From Eutrigla gurnardus (Eukaryota > Chordata > Actinopteri > Perciformes > Triglidae): a DNA stretch of 64,000 bases. The notes beneath the pieces are model-generated. The model had not been told where the DNA came from, searched no databases, and saw only the letters and a list, made by a program, of their open reading frames with translations. A program made the position numbers and the translations under genes. Positions 10,751 to 19,600 of this stretch are shown here, in pieces. The stretch spans positions 1,829,520 to 1,893,519 of the forward strand of contig OY741271.1 of the NCBI GenBank assembly GCA_963514095.1, in the 5' to 3' direction. Position 1 is the first letter of the stretch. Each line of letters starts with the position of its first letter.

Positions 10751-10779
10751 TGTAGGCTCTATCAAGGGGTACAAAACCA

Positions 10780-11045
10780 TCACTCTCTCCCTCCTAACCT
10801 CCCCTATCCTCCCTCCCGTCCCTCCTAACCTCCCTCCTAACCTCCCCCCAACCTCCCTCCCTCCTAACCTCTCCAAACCTCCCTCCTAACCTCCCCCAAC
10901 CTCCCTCCATCTCACCCCCAACCTCCCTCCCTATCAATCTCGCCCCTTCCAACTTCCCTCCTTTCTTCCCTCCCTCGCTTCTTACTTCCTCCCGCCTCCC
11001 AACCTCCCTTCTTCCTATCCCCTTCCTAACTTCCCTCCCAACCTT
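10780..11045 (+). repeat. polypyrimidine tract (CCTCCCTCCTAA)n
   Basis: A 260-base C/T-rich low-complexity block with irregular CCTCCCTCCTAACCTCCC units. It lies upstream of the transposase ATG and could be a purine/pyrimidine strand-asymmetric spacer. Confidence 0.85.
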
Positions 11046-11196
11046 TAGTAGCTAATTGTAGTAGTGATGTTTGCATTTTCTTTTTTCAAGTTTTGCCTTT
11101 TTCTCTGACTCTCAGAATTGAAGGACAAAGGTCAAACCTTCCTACTCTGTTTTGTTAAGGCTAGTTTGAGATCCACATTGAAAATGAGAGGCTGAG

Positions 11197-12906
11197 ATGA
11201 CAAGCAAGGAAAGGACCAGGAAGTATAGGGAGAGGCTGAATAAAGATCTTGAGGAGAGAGAACATCCTGAGAGAGAGATGCAGAAAGTAAATTTGACAAG
11301 CTACCAAAAGTTATTTTAGCATAAGAATTGAAACATTTCATGACATGATTAATGCTTCATCGTATCACAATAGTCATGGTTGGTTTCATAATTTTCTCCA
11401 TAGATATCAGGAGAAGAAAGCATGCGGGAAAATTGTTCAGCTCAGTGTGAAGTCTGTGTCGCCAGCAACAAGGAAGAAGCTACAAGAAAAATGGAGAGAG
11501 TCCAAGAGGAGATGTAGAGCAAGGGAAAAAGCCACTAAGGCTGTCCTTGATCTAACGCCACAATCACCTCAGGATCAGGATCATGACCAGCCATTCAATC
11601 ATGAAGAGATCAATGAGGCCCCAGTGCCTGTTTTGTGTAGCACACCAACACAGTCACCAAAAGAGATGTCCACCAGAGACCAAAGTACACCCAAAAGAGT
11701 ACGAAAAAGATCTGTGCACAAACAACTAAGGAAGCTAAGAATGCAAAATGAGAAGTTAATGAAGCAACTTGAAGCTGAAAAAAGAAGAGCGGAAAGGTTT
11801 AGACGAAAAAATCAACGCCTTGTGCAAAGACGAAATGTGGATAAAAATGCACACACACACACACACAAGCAAAACAGTCAAAACGAAGAAACACTGCTCA
11901 AGAAAGGAAGAAACAAGTGGAGTCCTTCCTATTGAGAGACGAGAGCAGTAGGCTTCTTCCGGGGAAAAAGGACACTGTTGGGAGGAAAGAAAAAATGCAA
12001 AGGAGAGTACTTGTAAAGTCTTTGGTGGACTTGCACAAGGAATACTCCCAGACAGCTGAACTAAAACATAGAATGTCTTACAGACAGTTTCTACGCTATA
12101 AGCCATTTTATGTTACAGAAGCCAAGGCAAATGATCGTAATACATGCGCCTGCTACCAACATGAGAACAGGCTGAAGCGAATCACCTGGAACTACTCAGA
12201 GAGAGCCCATGGGAAAGGTGCACCCGATGGAGTTGGGGGATCAGTAAAACGCATGGCAGACAACCATGTCCATGGGGGGCAAGACATACAAAGCCCTAAG
12301 GACCTCTATGAGTTCCTAGCCCGAAAAGAGGTCCCAAACATAAAGTTCAAATGGATCGATGAGGCAGATATCCAGGTGTTCGACGAGATGTTGCCACCGT
12401 CTGTCCCGAAAGTACCTGGCATCTTAAACATGCACCAAATACTTTCCTTCTCTGCAGGAGAGATCTTCTATAGGGCTCTCAGCTGTTTCTGCCGCTACCC
12501 AGAGATGTGCGACTGCTTCTCTCCAAGCAAGATGAGGCCAGACAATCGGTCAAAAGATTTAGAGGAACCGCTTGCCTGTAAAGTCCAAGAGACCCAGCCT
12601 GAGAGTCCCAGTAGTGGAGAGGAAGAGGAGGAAGAGCTTGACGAGGAGTACACTGTAGGGAAATTTGTCATTGTCCGCTATGACAAGAAGCCATTTGTTG
12701 GCAAGATCACACAACTACATGCTGAGCTCATTAAAGTCAATTGCATGGTGCAAATTGGCGGGAAAAACATATTCAAGTGGCCTGCTAAGCGAGACTGCAT
12801 TATGTACTGCAAGGACCAACTTGTCAGTGTCATCTCTGAGCCAGAGCCCCACCAGCGTGCAGCCCAGCTCACCAAATATGACTGGCTGCTGTTCAATGAG
12901 GTGTGA
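11197..12906 (+). pseudogene. Sola-like transposase with the catalytic core deleted
   Basis: Exon 1 (ATG 11197 to 11286) starts MTSKERTRKYRERLNKDLEE, a basic N-terminus. Exon 2 starts about 11411 after a CAG acceptor and continues with basic coiled-coil sequence. The frame slips across a (CA)n run at 11849-11868, then resumes with GKKDTVGRKEKMQRR, SYRQFLRYKPF and NTCACYQHENRL. Directly after that comes ITWNYSERAHGKGAPDGVGG and the usual C-terminal part (ISCFCRYPEMCDC-like Cys cluster, acidic stretch, FVIVRYDKKPFVGK). In intact relatives a region of roughly 200 or more residues with DFSEN- and FFSDGP-type motifs lies between these two blocks; it is absent. The gene ends at the TGA at 12904-12906. 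The DNA-binding parts remain but catalysis is not possible. Confidence 0.6.
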
Positions 12907-13429
12907 AAGGAGGAGGATGAGTCACTACTGCTTTTTTATTTTGTTTGTATTTCATGGTGTACTCTGTTGTACAGCACAGTTCATGAAGAAAATAATCAAT
13001 TTACTATGAATTATTTTTAAGAACCACAGGATGTTTTGCTGTTTTATTGATGGGTTGTTTAATGAATTTTACCCAAACAGTAGTTTGTTTTAGGTCAATT
13101 CCATTTATGGTTATGAAATGTGACAAGTATGCCCTATGGCTATTGGAGAAATTATTTTACTTAAGTACTTAAATTTGAACAAGAAAAGTACCGGTAATAA
13201 GCCAGGTCAATTTTGTTTACATGTTTATGTTATGTTGCTAAATGTTACGATGGCTCCCAAGTCTTTTTTATGGGAATGTTGGTTTCTTCTTCTTTCTTCT
13301 GACTTTATTGTACAAAAAACATTTGAACTTGAAGATGTAACTTTATTTTAATGAATTTTTAAATGAATTTGAACAAGAAATAATAAATGTGACTTTGTAC
13401 AAAACAGGGGCATACCGGTACTTTTTGTT
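12907..13429. other. 3' UTR and right subterminal region of the Sola-like element
   Basis: AT-rich sequence downstream of the transposase stop, with AATAAA-type motifs (for example near 13380). No other gene seen. Confidence 0.5.
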
Positions 13430-13803
13430 GTCCAATGGTGTGACAGAATGTCCTGTGGTGTGACAAACTGAATTATAAGTGGAAAAGGCATTTTAATGCA
13501 CAAATTCATGTAAAAAGTGTTGAATAGTATAATAATGATATCATCACTATGCACATATAAGGATGGAATGAAGCTTCATTAGGTTTTATACTAATTATAA
13601 TGAATATAATCCAGACGTTTGGGTAAAGTCCCTATGTGTACATCTTACAGTAGGATAATAACATGATTGTGAATTTTTATTGGTTACTTTTGATGTGGGA
13701 ATATAATTAGGACAAATTGATAAGGATTGTGCATATTTGTCTTAGCTGTCACACAATCTCTGAATTAAATATTAACATTAAAAATGTTGTCACACCGGTG
13801 GAC
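13430..13803. repeat. subterminal motif cluster, right side of the Sola-like element
   Basis: TGGTGTGAC copies occur near 13433-13445 and 13451-13463 on +. The inverted form TGTCACACCGGTGGAC lies at 13788-13803, and a weaker inverted copy near 13746. They match the left cluster and support common recognition by one protein. Confidence 0.6.
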
Positions 13804-13989
13804 AATATTTAGGACTACCACACAAAGAAGTTAATAAAATGCAAAATAAATAAGGAATTAGAAAGGGACACATTCAGTTTTGAGTTATTCACATATTAAA
13901 CAAAATAATTATATGTCATTTGACATACATTTTAGAAATATATTTTTTTCCACTTTGGATTTGAGTTCACGTCAACCACCCATATATAT

Positions 13990-14681
13990 TAGGGCTGTCA
14001 ACGTTAACGCGTTAACGCAACATCCTCTTAACGCCGTTAATTTTTTAAACGCGCGATTAACGCTCGGTATTAAAAAAAAAAAAAAAAAAGCGCATTGTAT
14101 GTTTTATGGCCGTCGGTGGCACCTGTAGTCCTGATCCAGAGGGAAGGTGCGTGTCCACAGGCAGCGGTGTTTCCCCGCGTCCCATTCATTGTCTATGTGA
14201 AAAGCCGTGCAATGCATTCTGGTAGCGTCGCGGCGAATGTCGAGAGACGGCGCGCGAGTTGGCCGCTCCTCATTTGCCTAAAGTATAAATCGAATCTACT
14301 TTATGCTAATCAGAGGTGCCGGGCTCGACTCGCCGCCTCGGGAACGCTCGCGAACGCTCGCAAAAATCTGTTGTTTGAAGGAGAGCGCCTGTCAATCATC
14401 CTCTAGTGGCAGCCCACCAAGCGTGCAATACTGGGAAGCAAAAAGACTGCCGGATGGTTCAGTCGATAAGACCAAAGTCATCTGCACGTACTGTGGATAT
14501 GAAATGAGCTACCATAGAAGTACGTCCAGTCTGAGATATCACTTGCAAGCCAATGCACTTATATCCTACCCCCAAAAATACAAGTAAATACTAGTATTTT
14601 AAACTTGTGATTAATCATGATTAATCACAACCTGTTATTGTGATTAACTCGATTAAATGTTTTAATCGTTTGACAGCACTA
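13990..14681 (+). mobile_element. hAT-family deletion derivative
   Basis: The ends TAGGGCTGTCAA and TTGACAGCACTA form hAT-style inverted repeats, extended by GTTAACGCG/GATTAA palindromic modules. The flanks are AT-rich and a clean 8-bp duplication is not visible. A BED-type zinc-finger fragment survives inside, and the rest of the transposase is gone. Confidence 0.65.
14405..14587 (+). pseudogene. BED zinc-finger remnant of a hAT transposase
   Basis: The frame reads VQYWEAKRLPDGSVDKTKVI, then CTYCGYEMSYH and TSSLRYHLQANA. The CxxC pair, the TSSLxxHL helix and upstream W match the BED finger at the N-terminus of hAT transposases. The final His of the finger is replaced (QANA), and no catalytic or dimerisation region follows before the TAA at 14585-14587. 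Confidence 0.6.
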
Positions 14682-14704
14682 TATTATACACATCAGAATG
14701 TCCA

Positions 14705-17700
14705 ACTGCACCCTCAGTGTTGGAGGATTTTTTAAGATCCCTACATGTTCCATCCGTAGACCCAAACATAGCTGATTCATTGGAGAAAGACTTCTCGGCC
14801 CTGGAAATAATATCTGCAATCAGATCTATGCAAAGCGGCAAGTCCCCAGGGCCGGACGGATATCCGACAGATTTCTTCAAAAAATTCTCAGACCAACTTG
14901 CCCCTTTACTAATGTCAGTTTTTGAAGAATCACTTTCACTTAAGACCCTACCTCTGACCATGCGCCAAGCAGTAATCTCTGTAATTCTCAAAAAAGGAAA
15001 AAAACCTCTAGAGTGCAATTCATTCCGCCCAATTTCTCTCCTTAACACGGATGCAAAAATCCTTGCCAAGGTTCTGGCACGCCGACTAGAAGGGGTTCTT
15101 CCTTCCATTATATCACCTGACCAAACAGGCTTTATTAAGAACCGTTACTCTTTTTTCAATGTCAGATGCCTTTTTAACATCCTTTATAGCCCCTCTCCAC
15201 CTGGTGTGCCAGAGGTCGTCCTCTCACTTGATGCTGAAAAGGCGTTCAACCGGGTGGAGTGGGGCTATCTTTTCAGCACACTAGAGAGGTTTGGATTTGG
15301 CAATAAATTCATATCATGGATCAGACTTTTATATACTTCTCCAATGGCTGCTGTTCGTACTAATAATAATTTGTCCCCTTTCTTCGAGCTTAAACGTGGT
15401 ACAAGACAGGGATGCCCCATGTCACCGCTTCTTTTTGCGGTTGCAATGGAACCACTAGCTTTAGCTCTGAGGCAAAATACTGATATCAGAGGAATTCACC
15501 GAGCAGGGGAGGAGCACAAAGTCTCGCTTTACGCGGACGACATGCTACTTTATATATCACAACCCCTTTTGAGTCTTCCTAAGCTAATGGTATTACTAAA
15601 AGAATTTGGCAAACTATCTGGCTACAGGGTCAATGTTCAAAAAAGTGAGCTGATGCCTGTTGGCACTAGTAATGATGAGACATCCTTAAATTCACTCCCC
15701 TTTAAAATTTGCCCCAAAAAATTAAAATACCTCGGCATATGGATTACAGATAAACATAAAGATCTCTATGCTGCTAACTATCAGCCCCTGTTATCAAACT
15801 TAAATCAGGATATTGAACGATGGGATCCCCTGCCTCTCTCTCTGGGTGGAAGAATGAATACAGTAAAAATGAATATACTGCCCAAGTTTTTATATATATT
15901 TCAGTGCCTTCCCATCTTTTTAACTAAATCTTTTTTTACGAAATTAAATAATCAGATATCAAGTTTCATTTGGAACAAAAAACCGCCCCGGATAAAAAGA
16001 AGTGTACTTCAGAGACCTCGCTCAATGGGAGGGATGGCACTCCCTAATTTCTTGTATTACTATTGGGCGGTTAACATTCGAGTACTGTTATATTGGATGG
16101 ATAACGATAATGATAACACTGACACTGAATGGCTAAATCTGGAGGGGGCATCTGTAAATTCCACTTCTTTAAAAGCCTTACTGTGTTCTAAGTTGCCATT
16201 TACACAGCCCTTTTCTCCTTTTCTTTACCTCCAACCCTGTTGTTTTGCACTCAATCAAGATTTGGAACCAATTCAGAAGATCCTTTGCACTTATAGATCT
16301 TTCTCAGGCTGCCCCGATTACACTGAATCATATGTTTGTCCCATCATTAATAGGTGGGGTCTTTGATATGTGGTCCAGAAGAGGTATGGTATCACTGTCT
16401 GATCTGTATATTGACGGCAGCTTTGCCTCCTTTGAACAGTTGGTACAAAAATATCATATTCCCAAATCACATTTTTATCGATATCTGCAACTTCGGAATT
16501 TTGTATTCTCAAACTTTATATGTTCTCCCTTACATCCTCCAACTGACCTGTTGGATTCAATTTTTGATTGTAAACTAGTCAGAAAACGAACTATTAGCAA
16601 AATATACGAAATACTATATTCTCATAATTTGATGCCTTTGGACCTCCTCAAAAATAAATGGGAGGATGGCTGTATCCGAAACCGCATACTACCGTACTGC
16701 CTACTACCGTACTGCCTACTACATACTGCGTTAGTATATACTGTATACTGCGTACTGAATGTGGGATTCAGTATGCTACTTCAGCAGACCGACGCCGTTC
16801 ACACCGCAGTATGCAGTATGCAAGTTTCCCAGAATGCATTTCGTGGCGACCGGCAGCGGTAGTTGTAAAACAGGCGAAAAGCTGTTTTATTTCCCACTGT
16901 AGCGCCGTTATTATGTCACTTTATTACATTTTAATATTTTTTCATGCGAGAAAGTAACCGTTTAGATCCCCAATGTGCGGTTAGTTTAACCAAATGACGG
17001 CTGTTTAGTAATTTGCCTTGATGTTTTCGGAGAAGTGAAGCTCCGGAAGGAGCGGGTCGTCTCAGAGGCAGCAGCCCGTCTCCAGAGGTGTTCCGCCGGC
17101 CAACATGCGTCGTCGTCCCGGGGGAGACAGCAAGCCAGTTATCTTAACCGCTGTTTGTAGTGGACAGTATACAGTATATAGCGCTGTCTCGGGAGCTCTG
17201 CATGTACAGAAATCACCAAATATTAATAAAAAAAAGTTTGAATTAACAGTCCTTTTTTTCATTTCATATGTACAACAGCCTGGATTTCTATTGTACCTAT
17301 ATAGCTTTTGTCACAATAATCAAGTAGCCTATGCACTGTACTTATGTAAACAAATATAACAAATATAAACGCCGTACTGCTCCGGCATTTTTTTTTTTTT
17401 TCGTCCCAGCTCCGGCGTTTGTATTCCCCTGGAAACGCTCTCTTGCTCCGTCATTACTCGATTTATCCAGGCTCCAGCGCATTGCATTGTGGGAAACAGT
17501 AGGCAGAGTAGACTGGTCGGATGCATACTGGAAATATTCTCCGAATCAGTACGACATCCGGGAACTTTTCGCATACTGCAGATTTTGCTTTTGTTTGCAT
17601 ACTGCATACTGCATACTACATTTTGGCCAAATCAGTACGTACTAGCAGTATAGTATGCGGTTTCGGATACAGCCACAGATTTAAATGAACAAATCACAGA

Positions 17701-18253
17701 CGACACTTGGCACAAAATAATACAGGGAATTTTTTCATCTTCCATCTGTCTTAGACATGCTGTCATTCAGTTTAAAATTGTACATCGTCGGCACTGGTCT
17801 AAAGTAAAACTCTCTAAGATCAATGCTGATATTGATCTTAGAGATAGATGCGGGCGAGATCCAGCCACTCTCCTACACATGTTCTGGACATGTCCAAAGC
17901 TTTGCGCTTTCTGGCAGCCCATCTTTGAGACCTTTTCTAAGATCTTTGCGAAAAGGCTTGCACCGTCTCCATTCATTGCACTTTTTGGTGTAACTCAGAT
18001 AGACTCCCATCTAGAGATGTGGGAAAGAATAATGGTGGCTTTCTGCTCTCTCCTAGCTAGGAGACTGATATTATTGAAATGGAAAGACCCAGCACCTCCA
18101 ACATACAGTCATTGGGTTAGGGAAATCATGTACCATATCAAGTTGGAGAAGATCAGATACACAATCAGGGGGTCTACTAGAACATTTTATAACATATGGC
18201 AGCCTTTCTTAATGTTTGTTGAAGATATGGAGGCAGACAATATAGTACTGTAA
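14705..18253 (+). pseudogene. Tx1-type LINE ORF2: reverse transcriptase to C-terminus (broken)
   Basis: The frame from about 14705 holds RT fingers (SGKSPGPDGYPTDFF), NSFRPISLLN, DAEKAFNRVEW, TRQGCPMSPLLFA and the catalytic block LYADDMLLYI. A frameshift lies near 16255: the conserved KIWNQFRRSF stretch continues in another frame. The ORF is then cut at about 16665 by a MITE and resumes at 17678 with DLNEQITDDTWHKII. The C-terminal zinc-type motif (CGRDPATLLHMFWTCPKL) is followed by a stop at 18251-18253. The endonuclease domain is absent. The active-site Asp pair is kept, but the protein cannot be made in one piece. Confidence 0.75.
16668..17674. mobile_element. 1-kb MITE with GGCTGTATCCGAAACC ends
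   Basis: The inverted ends GGCTGTATCCGAAACCGCAT and its complement at 17655-17674 are near perfect. Next to each end are CATACTGC/GTACTGCC repeats. It sits inside the LINE ORF. The three bases on either side (GAT, ACA) would restore the LINE frame if they represent a diverged 3-bp duplication, which would fit PIF/Harbinger. No transposase ORF is inside. Confidence 0.65.
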
Positions 18254-18532
18254 ACCTCTGTTGTTGTCCTCAGTCATCTTTATTATTGTATTTCTTTTTT
18301 GTTGTTGTTGCTGTTGTTTGTTTTTTGTTATCTGGCTATATGAGTTCTGTATATTGAACTATGTATTTCATACTGTGAACTCTGTATGTCTGGTATTTGT
18401 GGGGGGTGGATGGGATTTACGGTTTGTTTGTTTTTTCTCCCTGTGTGTTCTGTTGAACTTATGTTAAATTGTAAACTATAACTTGTAAAACTAAATAAAA
18501 ATACCTTGATCAAAAAAAACAACAAAAAAAAG
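18254..18532 (+). other. 3' UTR and A-rich tail of the Tx1-type LINE
   Basis: T-rich non-coding tail with TTGTTGTTG and AACTAAATAAAAATACC, ending in interrupted A runs. Marks the 3' end of the element. Confidence 0.6.
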
Positions 18533-18612
18533 GCTCACAAAGGAAAAACTGTTTTATTTTATTATTGTTATTTTATTATTATTATAATTTCAGTACTTAC
18601 TTGTCTCTCCGT

Positions 18613-19553
18613 AAAAAGAGCTGGCCACCGCTCTTTCAAAGTTTTCACTGGAGGTCCAGCCTCCACAATCTCCCTTCTCCGCAATGGGAAGGTCTGGTCC
18701 ATCTTTGAGGCGATGACAGCTCCACTGGGGTTCCGTTTTTTCATTTCTTCAACAAGGAGTTTTCTCTCAGTCTCTAGGCTATCTTCACTCTGCCCCTCAG
18801 GAATGGTAATAGGTAATTAACCACATACCTTTTGTGTCTTTTGAGGCCTTTCGAAGCCATTTGTGGTCCACCTCCTTTCCCAGCATTTACCGCAACCTCT
18901 ATACATCCTGCTCTTTTCAGTTTACCGCGATAGTTCCCCATTTTGAATTTACACCCATCAGGTGAACCTGGTTCCTTCAAAGAGGGATGTTTGCTGATGA
19001 GTGCAAGTGCCACAGACTGGAGCTGCTCAACACTTGGGTAGGCATCAAATTTGTAAATTGTTTCAGCAAGCTTTTCCAGGATACAATGCTTCACATCTTT
19101 TGGTGGATTCCAGTGTGTTCTGTGTGAGTGTGTTCGTAGATACACAAGATTAGCCTGTCTCAGTCTAAACTCCACATCACCTGAGAAATTTGGAATGTCA
19201 AAAAACTCTGGCCATGGCTCTTGTCTCATTGATGAAGTTGAGCTGTGTGAGGACAGAATCTCTGTATCATCGGAGGCACAGGAGGCATCAGATGTACTGG
19301 TGGTGGCGGCAGTCACCATCAGCGGAATGACCTTCACAGTAGCTCTTGTAGCTGGCAAGTCTCCTATGTCATCGAGGTTGCAGAGGGCATTATCAAAGTC
19401 AGGATCTTCATACATAACACTGAAGTCATACTGCAGCTTGCATTTTTCCTTGATTTTGGTCTTCAGTTCTTCAACCGTTTCTGGTTTTCCATCTAGTAAC
19501 ACTTTCTGTATGTCCTGTTCCATTATGATGACTCCGAGTTTGTAGCGTTCCAT
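18613..19553 (-). pseudogene. SAMD3-like gene of a fish repeat family (broken)
   Basis: The minus-strand ATG at 19553 follows a CTTTCTAG acceptor and starts MERYKLGVIIMEQDIQKVLL. It continues with a PB1-like region (DFSVMYEDPDFDNALC) and Ser/Thr-rich linker, then WPEFFDIPNFSGDVEFRLRQ, KHCILEKLAETIY and KFKMGNYRGKLKRAGC. Fish databases hold many 'sterile alpha motif domain-containing protein 3-like' proteins with this order. A frameshift near 18803 separates the next block (SLETERKLLVEEMKKRNPSG to RWPALFTERQ), which ends at a donor GTAAGT at about 18600. Exons beyond the LINE tail at 18532 are missing. The function of the family is unknown to me. Confidence 0.55.
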
Positions 19554-19600
19554 GGTCCTAGAAAGTGAATATAACTTTAGTGCATAGTCCACATAGTCAT

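Larger units (their letters stand above)
9935..13981 (+). mobile_element. Sola-like DNA transposon, 4.05 kb
   Basis: Perfect 15-bp terminal inverted repeats GGGTGGTTGACGTGA (9935-9949) and TCACGTCAACCACCC (13967-13981) are flanked by ATAT on both sides, suggesting a 4-bp target duplication. One transposase-derived gene lies inside at 11197-12906. Both subterminal regions carry many copies of a TCCACTGGTGTGAC-like motif. The 4-bp duplication and protein type point to the Sola superfamily. This is a judgement from memory of the family, not a search result. Confidence 0.6.
14684..18532 (+). mobile_element. Tx1/L1-clade LINE (5'-truncated), split by a MITE
   Basis: An RT-bearing ORF, a zinc-knuckle C-terminus, an AT/T-rich 3' UTR and an A-rich tail at about 18505-18532 define a poly(A)-type LINE. 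The protein is closely similar to the more complete copy at 28435-32749. Sequence 5' of the RT fingers is missing; the copy begins beside the hAT element. A 1-kb MITE (16668-17674) interrupts it. Confidence 0.75.

Noticed and set aside
13982..14689. 8-bp duplication for the hAT at 13990
   Set aside because: The flanks ATATATAT and TATTATAC do not match well. TA-rich sequence makes any partial match uninformative.
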